Below, in pieces: positions 23,027 to 34,202 of a stretch of DNA of 64,000 bases; within the stretch, counting starts at the first letter, position 1; the number at the start of each line of letters is the position of its first letter. The DNA comes from Collybiopsis luxurians FD-317 M1. Lineage: Eukaryota; Basidiomycota; Agaricomycetes; Agaricales; Omphalotaceae. The DNA lies in contig KN834777.1 in assembly GCA_000827265.1 (NCBI GenBank), positions 478,425 to 542,424 on the forward strand. Direction: 5' to 3'. The notes below the pieces were generated by a model. It made no database searches. It was not told the origin of the DNA and worked only from the letters and a program-made list of their open reading frames with translations. The position numbers and the translations under genes were made by a program.

Positions 23027-24340
23027 TGATGACCTCCACTTGTTACCTGCACCTGCATCAGAATCATATGGCTCCTAGATTGCAGCGACCTTGGACTGCA
23101 GAGGAAGATAAAGCTCTACGCACCACTATAGAGTTGGGTAAGCACGTTCTATTTTGCTTGCTCTTCCAACTTGATAAAGAATTCGATGCAGTGGAGCCTG
23201 GGACTTCAAATCCATCCAGATGGAATGTGATAGCAAGTCACATACCTGGTCGGATGAACAAGAGCTGTTGAAAATGGTGGATAGGAACTTTAGCAACTTG
23301 TCATATTGTTGGACCTTGGACAGCCGAAGAAGACCTGAGGCTGAGGCAAGCTGTGGAAATCTATGGAAAAAGGTGAGCTGATACCATACTATGATATCCT
23401 GGAATTTCTCTGAACTACCACCCAGATGGAGCCTGGTAGTGAAAATGGTGCCTAATTGCAATGGCAATCGTGAGTGCTCCGAGTCCATGTGTCATGGACT
23501 GCTTAAGTTCAATCCTGTTACATTGCTAGAGTGTTCTAAATACTGGATGGAGAGATTGGATCCGGGCATAGACCATTCAGAATGGAGCACAGAGCAAGAT
23601 AATATACTTCTTGCTGCTGTGAATGAATTTGGGAGCCACTGGACAAAGATAGTGATGTTCCATTTTCCACAGAAAACTGGTACATCAGTCAAGAATAGGT
23701 TAGTATACTCTTTCTAGCTGAAGTCCTCACTCAACAAAAATTTAAGATACAGAAGTCTAATCAGATGCCAACATTCCCCAAGGTCTAGCTATAATGATAA
23801 AGGTAATCTACGTCCACTGCCTCATTCAGAGCTAACCATCTTACCATCATAGCAAATGAATACGACAAAGAATCCTCACTAGAGGACATGGAACTATATC
23901 ATTTGAGAGCTTCGTTGAACCTGGTCTACAGCGATGCGAGCTGGTCTGGCGGCAACATAGCTTTCATTCCAAATGAGTTTCAGCAATCCTTCATTTCCCC
24001 ACTAAAGGAAGCTGTGTTGTATTCATACCCAACAACCCAAGAATGCATATGCAGTGATGCAACTTGGTCTGGAGCTGATCTCCACTCTAATAATGTTATG
24101 ACATTTTCGCAGCCAAGCTTGTCCTACTCTGTCAGGTCAGCTCTTAACCACCACCACCCTTACCTTTCCTCATTCGAAGACAACAAAACAGTCTCGCACT
24201 CTTCATCATTCCCCAACTACTCCACTCATCCCATGGCTCTTTCAACTTGCAATCATGCATCTCTCTTGTATCACTACAAACAGGATTATTATTCTGGTTT
24301 ATCTTTTGAGAGCCAACAGGGAGCTGTTTACAACCTTTGA
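23027..24340 (+). pseudogene. Three-repeat Myb/SANT-like DNA-binding protein, one in-frame stop
   Basis: Three Myb repeats can be read. R1: 'RPWTAEEDKALRTTIEL', an in-frame 42-nt intron, then 'RWNVIASHIPGRMNKSC' followed by TGA (23269-23271) and KWW where CRKRW is normal. R2: 'GPWTAEEDLRLRQAVEIYGK', intron 23372-23424, then 'RWSLVVKMVPNCNGNRECSE'. R3: 'HSEWSTEQDNILLAAVNEFG', 'SHWTKI', 'KTGTSVKNR'. This order resembles fungal Bas1/SNAPC4-type Myb proteins. A 150-codon exon 23888-24340, Ser/Tyr/His-rich, is the likely C-terminus. The TGA is a CGA-to-TGA change and R2 has lost its third Trp, so DNA binding is probably impaired. It lies directly upstream of the KDZ gene. Confidence 0.7.
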
Positions 24341-24479
24341 CCCCTGCCTGTTGAATAGTACATAGCACAATTTCGCTATTTTCTCTGATTTTGAAATAAA
24401 TTCTCCATTGAATAGTGTCACAAAGACTTTACACTATGTCACAGTGCTTTAAAATAATCATTCATATGCAGTCTGCCCT

Positions 24480-24540
24480 GAGTCACAGTTGTGCACTGAT
24501 TGTACATTGGGTGGTCAACAAATTGTGCATAATGGATGCT
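24480..24540. repeat. Small cluster of TTGTGCA / TGTACA motifs
   Basis: GTTGTGCACTGATTGTACATT and AATTGTGCATAATGG lie between the Myb-like and KDZ genes. Bases 24341-24480 hold nothing else. Confidence 0.45.
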
Positions 24541-24649
24541 TAGTGGTATTGAATCAGATGTTGTATCAATCACTAACTCGAACTGTTCATTGCCAAACCA
24601 GGTCCAATTAAATTTGCAACCCTTCTGTCTCAATGCCTGGAAAACCACA

Positions 24650-25010
24650 ATGAAGACCCAAAGGCGTTCAGGCAGAAGTAATCTATCCAACTGCAAAATC
24701 AGCTCAAGATACAGAACAATGCTGCTACTTTGAAATTGGACCAAAGAATCGCTACCACACTACCACCGTCGCTGTAACTCAAACCTCACAATCCATTTCA
24801 GAACCAGAAAAACTTGAAGCAGTATCAGAAAGTGAAGCACCTGAAGACTTCCCAGTGGAACTTACCTATCTTGACAAATCTCATTCAACATTCACATATA
24901 CTTTTTCGCTTCCTAACATAGCTGAACAAGTCAGTGAAGAAGTTTCAGAATTTTTACATGTGGGCCATCCAGAGGAGGCACCGATTACTGTGAGTACTTT
25001 TGCCATTGCT

Positions 25011-25079
<69 letters not shown>

Positions 25080-28000
25080 GNNNNNNNNNNNNNNNNNNNN
25101 NNNNNNNNNNNNNNNNNNNNNNNNNNNNNNNNNNNNNNNNNNNNNNNNNNNNNNNNNNNNNNNNNNNNNNNNNNNNNNNNNNNNNNNNNNNNNNNNNNNN
25201 NNNNNNNNNNNNNNNNNNNNNNNNNNNNGAGAGAGAGAGAGAGAGAGAGAGCCTGCATTCCTAGCAATGGCTCTAGGTTCTGAAGGAATGGGAGCCCGAG
25301 ATCCCAAGGTATCTCCTGGAATTACTTCAAAATGAGGGCCTCAAAAATGCTTTCAACAATGACGGCTGCTCTTGTGGCAATGTTAAGTGGGAGAAAGACC
25401 CACTTCAAATTTATTGATGTGTTGACTGTTTCAATTGCAACCTTTACTGTAAGGAGTGTCTTCTGCATCATCAGTCCAACCCCTTCCACACTGTAGAGGT
25501 ACATCATCTGTCTCTCAGTGTAGCCAGTCTACTGACCTGATCATTTAGCATTGGAGCAGAAAGTATTTTGAAAGAACAAGTTTATATGAACTGGGATTGG
25601 TTATACACCTTGGGCACTTGCATCTGCTGCCATGTCTGGGTAACTCAAATACTCAGAAATTTACTATCATAGATACAGATTGCATACATCTGGCAGCTAT
25701 TCAATTCTGCAGATGTTCGCAGACCATACTGGATCAATATCAGCTTTTGCATGCACAGTTGTATCTGGCTACACTCACTGCCCCACAAACAGCAGCTACA
25801 TTCAGGTTCTTAAAGTTTTTCCAAATGTTAAGCTTTATGTCAAAAGTTTGTGATTTATTCTGTACATTTATTTTGATTTAACAATAAGTATGCAGGTATC
25901 TGCAACAGAGTATTATTCTACACTGGAAAGAATGTCAGATAATACAGGAACAAATGTACCTAAGGTGTGTTTGATGAAGCTTGCTTGCATTGATCATATT
26001 ATATATATATTGAGGCTGAGTGTAGTCACACTCTCATGAAGTCCTAAGAATGATCCGTCAATGGCGCCATCTTCGAAACCTGAAGTGATCTGGAGTAGGG
26101 TGCACTGGGGTAAACCCCAACCAGCCTGGCATACTAGCTGTGAAATGTCCAGCATGCCCACACCCTGGTATCAATATACTGTCAAATTGGTACCTTGATC
26201 AACAAAAATTGTGAGTGTCATATACAAGAATCTCACTATGAATGGTATATTCACCACTCTCAGGTGGCTTTATAAAGTGTTTTTCAGCCTCGATGCAAAT
26301 TTCTGTCTAACTCGATTCAATGTTTCAAGTGAAGAGCGAGACCCAGGGCTTAATAAAGGAAGAGCTTATATGGTTGACAACCATGTCTTGCAGCAATTTA
26401 TAGCAACTTTTCAAGGACATAGGCCACCAGAAAAATCTGACTGCAGTGACCATGATGCTATTAAACTTGTGAACCATCGTGGTGATCATAACTTGGCCAC
26501 AAGTGGTCTGGCTCTCTCATCCTGTGCAAGGCATGATACTATACATGCTCAGTCTGGAGTTGATTTACAATTGGGCAAGGAGTAGGTCATGTCTTCTCAA
26601 ATCTCACTCTCCAGTGACTCATTCATAATAGGTATCTTCTTATGGATTTCTCACTGCTATCAAGCATCTGAAGCTTTCCTAATCTACCAGTTACAGTTTC
26701 TTATGACATAATGTGTCAATTTTCAAGGAAATTTTACCAACGAATTGCTGCTTATCCACAGATTCTCCGCACTCCAACTCCATTCCCACAATACCAGCTC
26801 CTGGTCCCCAAATTTCATCTTGCCGCTCATAAGCAGGATTGTGTATGGTCTTTCTCATATAACTATGCCATGGGAGTAGGCCGTACTGATGGAGAAGGAG
26901 TGGAGCGCAACTGGTCTATGCAGAATTCTCTATCTGGTAGTACCAAGAAAATGGGACCCAGAAGCTGTCGTGACACTCTGGATGACCATTTTGGAGATCA
27001 CAACTGGCGTAAGACTATCTCTATTGGTACAGTTCTCAATTTCTATACAAGATCTCTCTTAGCTCTGAACTCCATCCTTTAGTAAATCATATTCATAACA
27101 AAGCACTCAAAGCAGCCAAATTCCAAGAGAAAATGGTGCTTGCTTATCACAACATGTGTCAGGGACTTGACATCTCGACCCAAACTTTATGGCAAAATAT
27201 GGTGATGGAGTGGGAACAGGACCCAGACCAAAAAAAGCCCAACCCATATGAGCCGAAAGTCAGAGGTTTGTTATAACCATCTGGAGCATATATTACTTCT
27301 GACCCTGTAGTCAGAATTTACCCTCCACCAATTATGCCTTGAGCTTGCACAAGAAGATGCTACACTCATTAGCAATGATCTTGCAGCTCAGGCCATAAAC
27401 TCTCGTATCAGCCACCCACAGCTGATATATCAAGGAATAGAACTGGAGGAACAATTGTGGGTTACTTCGCATTGCACCTCATCAGTCTCTTCCTACTCCA
27501 AGTTCCTGTTCTTGTAGAAGACAACTGCATTATGATATGACACATATAAGCAACTGAGCCACTTATCTTACCTGCGCTAAGCTCACCGAGCAGGCCACCA
27601 GTCTTCGATGCCGAGTAAATGCATTTGCAGAGGTGCAAGCATTACATATGCCTGTGACTTCTGTTCTTTGACAGCAATTGATATCAGCCAATGCCTCCCA
27701 GGCAGTGTACGACCTTCCGCTCCTCCTTCCTTCTCAAGTTTTCCAGATGGGGTCAAGCTGTGACTTGGTTTTGCTAGAATTTGAGTGGAGGATTCGGTAT
27801 GCAGCGGCAAATGACTGCCTTGAACAAATGAGGAAACACTTACTGGGCCGAACTGCTGTCCTGGAATGGAAGACACAATACGGTCATGGTGTTCAAGAGG
27901 GTAACCATTCTCATGGCAATGTGGAGAGACTGAATGACAAGATTTTGGCCTGCGCTACACAATATCGAACACATTTTGCAATGTTAGAATGCTTCAGTCA

Positions 28001-28541
28001 ACAACTGGGGAAGGTTCATTGGACAACCAGCTTGAAATCACTGAAGGATGAAGATATTCGGTCCATTTCACATGGAAGAGACAACGATCCTCTGGGAGAA
28101 GGATATATCATATCTTCATGGATCTGGAACACTTCGGGTGTAGACCACACAGACGAGGCTAATTTGGCAGAGTGTATGTATTCCCATGTATGCATTCTCA
28201 CCTCAAAAAATAGGAGTCTCACTCGGCCCTTCATCCTGTTAGGTCTCCGGGTATTGTGGTGTAAAGCTCGAGCCAGAGCGTTGCGATGGCAGGAAGAGTG
28301 TGTATTTCTGCAAGAGGAGATGCGCAGGGTCAAAAAATTCTTTGATTATGAGCAGAAGCTGTGGGAGGCAAGGGCCGAAGCTGCAATCCTTCCAGGAATC
28401 CGAGCATATGCATATCGGCATGCTGTCATTTGTGAGCGAATTCGAGCTGGCTGTATTGAAAAGTGGAAAGACCTTGATACCCTTCTGTCCAGTGGTGCTG
28501 GTGGGTTTTCACTGCATGAAGCCCCCGCATTTGTCTATTAA
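24650..28541 (+). pseudogene. KDZ (Kyakuja/Dileera/Zisupton) transposase with CxC2 cysteine cluster, degenerate
   Basis: Blocks in order: N-terminal 'KNRYHTTTVAV' (24735); CxC2 cluster 25325-25502 with 'DGCSCGNV', CVDCFNCNLYCKECLLHHQS and 'NPFHTVE'; 'FTIIDTDCIHLAAIQFCRC' and 'DPQTAATFRxL'-like 'APQTAATFRFLKFF' (25590-25830); 'MIRQWRHLRNLK' (26048); 'DANFCLTRFNVSSEERDPGL' (26290); 'CARHDT'; 'VGRTDGEGVERNWSMQN' and 'KMGPRSCRDTLDDHFGDHNW' (26870-27005); C-terminal helical region with 'VLWCKARARALRWQEE' (28250). These are hallmarks of basidiomycete KDZ transposases. Stops TGA at 25415-25417 and 26086-26088 replace CGA, and a repeat-filled intron contains a gap. Autonomous movement is unlikely. 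Element ends were not found. Confidence 0.9.
25010..25248. repeat. (TA)n(GA)n microsatellite with assembly gap
   Basis: About 12 TA units then about 22 GA units, N run 25081-25228, then more GA. It lies after a GTGAGT donor (24990) and so within an intron of the KDZ gene. The reading frames across it are artefacts. Confidence 0.95.
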
Positions 28542-29240
28542 TCTGTATACAAAATGTAGTGGACTGGGCCAACCACATACACTCGATATTTGCTATTAAC
28601 TTTTCTCACTGCTGTGTATGAGCTGAAGGATAAGAAATGAATGTCGTATATGAGTAGAATACCTTAAGTGTAATTTCAAGTTTCAAAGATCCGGCATTTG
28701 TCTGTTACTGTTTACTACAATATTTTAATTCCAATGAATCCCAAATAAGTTATTTTTCATTCGCTACATACTAGTGTGGATCGTCAGCATAACAAATACT
28801 AAAATGATCAATTTGGATGCTCAATGTGGGACAAAGGTTTTTGACTTCTTATAGAAGGTCAAAGCTATGTTTACGGCCTTTCGATTCAGCTGTTCTCGGC
28901 TGTTCTCGTAACTCCAAAGATCTCAAATGTGCTTTCTGGCCCTGATCTCAGATCTTGATCTAGATCAGGATCTGTGTTCGAGTTGTTTCTTGATATGGAG
29001 TAGAAAAGGCGGGGGCGGGATAGGCCAAGATAGGAAACTGTCCCGCCTTGGGCCAAGCTTAAAGATTGTGCACAATTGTGTACAAGGTTTGCCCAAGGTT
29101 TGCACAAGAGTACAACGACAAGTTGTGCATTAGACTGTATCTTTACCGTTGGATTATGCACAATAGCACTCGATGGCTTCCAGGAATTATGGACAAACGC
29201 TAAATTGGAGAGCTTCGAAGTTTGTGAATAATACTGGTGT
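28542..29240. other. Spacer at the edge of the CpG-poor block
   Basis: No gene supported. A palindrome of alternating 'GATCTTGATCTAGATCAGGATC' type lies at 28946-28970, and TGCACAA/TGTACAA motifs (GTGCACAATTGTGTACAAGG) at 29066-29162. CpG frequency rises from about 28.9 kb onward. Confidence 0.5.
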
Positions 29241-29279
29241 TGCAGGGTGGCGTTTTATACACTATGGCTAGATGCTTTA

Positions 29280-29592
29280 TATCTTCTCAGACTTCGCTTT
29301 TGGATGACATGCGCAGTTCTCAAAGCTTCAACCACCCACCCCCACCTCTATCTCCATCCTCACCCCCGCGGCTCATTTAACATGTTCGACATGTTTCCTG
29401 GCGGTTGCGGTGGATCTACTGCAGTGGATCTATCATCATAGAGTATACACTATGTCCAACTGCTTTTCTATTTCTTCTTTTAGACTTCGCTTCGATAGCT
29501 GGGTACTCGTGGGTGGCGTGCGCAGTTTTCAATACTTAAACTCCCACCCCCCCGGATGTTTTAACATGTTCGACCCGTTTCCACGTCTGACT
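29280..29592 (+). repeat. Tandem direct duplication, unit about 195 bp
   Basis: Two copies start 'agacttcgctt' (29289 and 29481) and share 'tgcgcagtt.tcaa', a C-rich stretch (CACCCACCCCCACC / CCCACCCCCCC) and 'tttaacatgttcgac..gtttcc' at their ends. The frames through them give related peptides ending FNMFDxFP, but no complete gene is apparent. Confidence 0.6.
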
Positions 29593-29714
29593 ACGGTCCC
29601 GAAGTAGATATGGATTTTTATGTAACAAAACAGAACCTTGTTTCTGTTGGACACAGTCGAGGCTGCACGGTGTGCAATAGCGTGCAGAATTCTTCTCGGA
29701 ACTGATCCTTCCTG

Positions 29715-30002
29715 AGGCTTCAAGAGTTTGGAGGTATCGCCTTTGGCTCATTCTACCCACCCTTTCATCCGTTCTTTCAAGTGAGGAGAGGGAAGGTCGG
29801 GTGCAATCGCTGAAAAGTATGCCTAAGGTTCCATATACAATTCTTACGGTCTCATTCCATCGTGTATACTCTGCTGTCCGCCTTCAGCGATACTCGGTTC
29901 TTTACAAAGAAATTGTACAACGAATTGATACAAACAGAACCAACGCATGGAATTCATTTCTGGTTGGATTGATGCCCAGGACGGTCTACCTCTGGAACTA
30001 AA
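29715..30002 (+). pseudogene. Relic of the N-terminal part of the IFI6/ISG12-like gene
   Basis: The frame reads 'RYRLWLILPTLSSVLSS' (29731-29782), close to the signal-anchor of the paralogue at 58068 (RFRIWLILLALSSVFYF). The stretch upstream (TGTAACAAAACAGAACCTTG at 29620) also matches sequence upstream of that paralogue (57892). Downstream similarity is lost and the frame ends at TAA 30000-30002. No C-terminal domain follows. Confidence 0.6.
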
Positions 30003-30037
30003 TCAGAAATCGCATGACGATTTCAACTGAGAATTTA

Positions 30038-30701
30038 CTATTTGAGGTATTTCTCCACAATCTCCAACATTTGCTGGGCGACGATGCCCGACCCAAAATT
30101 AAGATCAACAAATTGGATGGAAGTAGTTGACTGCGTGGTAGGATTGATAAATCCTTGAGGATCAGAGAGCTTCGCTGTCACAGCACGCTTTAAATCTCGT
30201 TGCATTCTATAAAATCAATGAGTTACGATAGGCTGAAGGATGAGATCTGGATATACCCGAGGAGCGCATTATGCGTAGCCGGGGCGACGATCTTCTCAAA
30301 TGTAGCCTTCCAATTGTCCTGTCCACCCAAGGCTTCTCATAGTATGTAGCCACCACGGCGAAGCCATAATGAACCTTATACGGACTGATTTCGTATGTGT
30401 ACTCCAGCCCTTCAGCGGCCCTAGCTCCGGCGATTGGCAGAGTGTTTTTCTCAGCCGTCTTAATGTTCTCGACGGCATCGTTGAACGGCTTTTTATTATC
30501 GCCTGTATCGAACAACTTGTATGCCTTCGTGTTTTGTTTCCATACACCCATTGAGTGCTTCGAAGACTTCGGAATGTAGTCTCTAGGGGTAAAGCTGATA
30601 ACTCCCACTCTGTTTGGATCGGGCTTTCGAAGTGGATTCCCTTCATCCCACTTGATGTTGTCCTTAGTAGGGTCAAACTCGGTGGCGGAAGAGTGGGCCA
30701 T
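30038..30701 (-). CDS. Uncharacterised protein, two or three exons
   Basis: Starts MAHSSATEFDPTKDNIKWDE at 30701. A clear intron is 30207-30256 (GTATAT...TTATAG), after which the last exon gives 'MQRDLKRAVTAKLSDPQGFI' and ends 'EIVEKYLK' and TAG at 30038-30040. Between 30375 and 30257 the frame must change: either a 56-nt intron 30319-30374 with a weak GTTCAT donor and GGACAG acceptor (all phases close, 185 residues), or a one-base loss near 30332, because 'VHYGFAVVATYYEK' plus 'ALGGQDNWKATFEKI' also reads as natural protein. No domain recognised. Soluble, charged; no signal peptide. Confidence 0.65.
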
Positions 30702-33700
30702 GATGGAGAGCTCACAAACTGTTTGGACTTAAGTATGCGCAGAGTCGGCAGATACAGCTGGTAATTGTAGCAACGTTGCTGACCACATGCCTTGCTATGA
30801 GGAGCTTCTGTCAAACACTGTAGAATAGTCGTGATAAACAGTGGTAATGAGGGTACCTCCAGGCTCCGTAACCTGACGTGGATGCGAACTATCTGGCAAG
30901 CATTATTATTCAATTCTCAGCACTACTGACATCCAGCTGGAATGAAACAATTCAAACAGAATAGTCGATCACACTAGCCGACTCAGGCGGCTAAGATTCC
31001 ATGGTTTTTGGGGGGCGGAGTTGAAATTATTCCGAGTCCCGTTTCCGTTGTTCTCAACAATAACATGGATTGAGGGGGGAAAAGCAACCACTATAATTAA
31101 TTCAATTAAGATCAATAACAACTGGATAAAAGAGAATGGGTCAAGGTATCAGGGCCCTTCGGGGCACCCAAATCATTGTAGACTTCTAGATTTAGGAATA
31201 CAGACTCGAGTAATACTCCGGAATGAGTCGAGGGGTGTATTCGGTCGAATGATTCGGATCCCATTAAATTGCTATCAGAGTGACAAAGAAATGAATAAGA
31301 TCACACTGGTTTGAGCGTGTAACCGCAAGTTAACAAGCAGGATGCCGTTCAAAGGTTGAGCCACGAGTAGTGTTCTGCATCGCCTCTGTTGAACTAACAA
31401 ATACGTAGTTTCCAGAGACACACAAATGAGTGCAAGCAATCAAGGGATGTAAACTAAAATTGGAATGTCTAAGCAATGTTGCAATGACTTTCACATAAGG
31501 ATGGTGCCATCCACTAACCAAGAGGAGACAAGGAAAAATAAGTACTGGCGAAATTAGATCAATTCAAAATTGCCTGCCTTTGATCAGGCACAGAATTATC
31601 AGAGCAGAAACTTGGCATTCCATTCATGCACTTGTAACCCCTTTCATTCTTACTCCTGCTCCTAAACTCAGTTACAATGTAAGGCCACGGTGTGATTACA
31701 AGAGGACAGATCTTATTTATGTTCTCATCGAAGAAAGCATGGGGACAGTGGGCGAAGAATTCTAAGAACATTCACGCATTTGAACTACATTCCAGGCACC
31801 ACTAGCAGCATTTTTTTGTTCCAATTGTTGCTCAGTAGATGTGAGACGTCCGACACAAGAATGTCTGACATGCCCTAAAAGCCAAGCTTCTTTCGTCCCT
31901 CGCTGATGCTTCTTACAGTAAGTACACTATTAGATTGTTGGTAATAAACTTCCATTGCAAATGGGTTTTGGCCATTGATGATGGCACAATGTTCAATTAG
32001 TAATCTAGCGCCTAGTGGGATGAAACGGAATGCTGTCAAAGGCAAAATTCCGAGAGAATCCGATTATGAATTAGTAAAGGATGGGAAGAGCCCTTGGAAA
32101 GCAAGGGAAAAGGCTGTCTTCAACTTAGCCTGTATTGTGTAAAAGCCGTCGCTGGGTCCCAATCCTACAGTTGTCCTTTTTTCTCTTCAATTTCGTGCTT
32201 TTTTTTTTTTTTTTTTTGCTTGCGGCACATTGGTGGTACTTCCTTTTTCTTGGTCTCAAATTTATAAACAACCTTATTTCAATTGATTGTCACTTGCTAA
32301 AACCCCTTGCGGTTTGATCCCCAAGCAATTGAAGCAGATGAAACTATAGAAAGGCGTTGCGTAAGGAGCCGTAAAGACCTGAGGAGTGGACAAAACTGGA
32401 TATTCTCAATAAGGCAAAAAATGTAAACAATTGGTCAGCAAAAGGATCCCAACGCCCTGCACAAGGACAATTCTTACTCTTTGTTCCGGAGAGTCGCAAT
32501 TACTTCACAGACTGTTCGGTACAGTAAAGGATTACATGTTGTCTGCTTGGGTTGGCATATTATAGATGTTGAAGTTGGATCCAACTCGGAAAAGAGCACT
32601 ATTATTTTGCATTGGAGAGAGCTTGGGAGACATAGAGTTTATAACTGTTGGAGATGGAATATGGTTTGTAGCTTCTAATCCTCCTATCTCAAGATGCAAC
32701 AGATCCTGTCAATTCATCACTGTGACATAATTTTGGGTTCATCTGCGTTGCAATTACTATAATCGTGGATTAGCGATCTAGATATTTGCGGCGTAGTTGA
32801 CGGCTATCTGACCGTTGGAGCTTGGTCAATTTCGGTCTCCTACTTATCCTTCTAAGAACCAATTTTCAGCCTTTTTACGCATTCTTCCGACTTCTTACAT
32901 GTTGCACTCCAGATCCGACCCCATTTTTTCCATTCAGTAATAAACCTTACCTTACCTGCGAGTTGTGTGCGGTTCCAATCTGGGACTCTACAATCATGAG
33001 CTGTATGAGCACCTTTGACACTCTTTTTTTCCTTGCCAAACTCAATTGCAGTCATAGCAAATGTGACGTCAATTATATCCCCAGCATAGAATTTTTCAGG
33101 ACTGTTTTTCTGAGGCCTGTACAGTCTCTCTCCGGAGTCCGTTCGATTGCACCTTGTTCTAGCCTTTTCCCACTCTCTGTGGTTACTAGTCCTCTCTTCA
33201 TAAATATTCCTCTATATTATCTGTTCCTTCGTCAAGATCGCATCCATATTTGAATCTGAATCGATATCTCGTCTAATTGTAAACCTAAATCAATGTCGTA
33301 TTGGCTTCGCTTCAGCTGCACTTTATATGTGAATTTGATAAAGTATATTTTCCGGACTCATACTTGCTGCGCGATCCATCGCGACGTCCCACTCACACGA
33401 TTACGAGTTCAAAACGTTAGGTCGTTTTTTAGATGAAGTATAACTATACTATAATCTCCGACTCCATCGTAAGTAACTGAGATAAATGGACGCCTAACTC
33501 CTTCATGTTAGAGCATATACGCGGTATTTTAACTTGGAAAATGAAGCTAGAGCACGAAGGACTCGGAACATCGAACCGCACTTTGGATCGGGCATAGGTG
33601 AATCGCAAACCCAACCTTACTATTAGCGTTGTACTCTATTATTAATATGCATTATGAGATCAAGTTGAAAAACGTTCTAGAAAGTAATCTAAATGTCGCT

Positions 33701-34202
33701 ACCAATATGGAAAGCTGGGGTCAAGGTTTGTCCGGTCCGACCTGCCAGACTCCCGCCAAATCTTGGCAGGAGGTCACGGATGTCACGCTTCCATTTCTCC
33801 GCCATTTTCAAGGGTCCCGCCGGTGCCCTCTGAAAACTCTTGTGCCATTCCTTAAGAATCTCAGAGTTGGAACAATGAAATTTTAGTGTGAGCATATTCT
33901 GACCAAATTTGGAACCCTTTGGATGAAAGTTTCTCTATAACAAGACTCTTGCTTGTACTTCTATCAGCGCCAAATGTTGGTTAGAGTTTCGCTTGAAGCT
34001 CGTCTTTCATGTTACTTAGTGCGCTCTCATTTACATATATGAGTCTAGAATCCAACAGGTCAAGGGTGGCCAGCTTGCGGGTAACCGGCCGATAACCAAT
34101 AGTAAATCGGATCCGAACTATTCCTGGAAATTCAGCGGCGTTCGACACTCTGTCGAATATAAGTATTGTGAAATATCTCAAAAATTAACTTTACCTATCC
34201 TC
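30702..34202. other. 3.5-kb stretch without a supported gene
   Basis: CpG-normal sequence with only short, unrelated frames. 31552-31600 recurs near 53758-53806. A T17 tract lies at 32200-32217. No RNA gene structure was recognised. Confidence 0.5.

Noticed and set aside
19000..28600. TET/JBP dioxygenase gene next to the KDZ transposase, as known at some fungal KDZ loci
   Set aside because: No HxD...H dioxygenase pattern was recognised in any frame nearby.
32822..33253. 143-codon plus-strand frame as a gene
   Set aside because: Composition is not protein-like, no splice or start context, no family resemblance; opposite strand also open.
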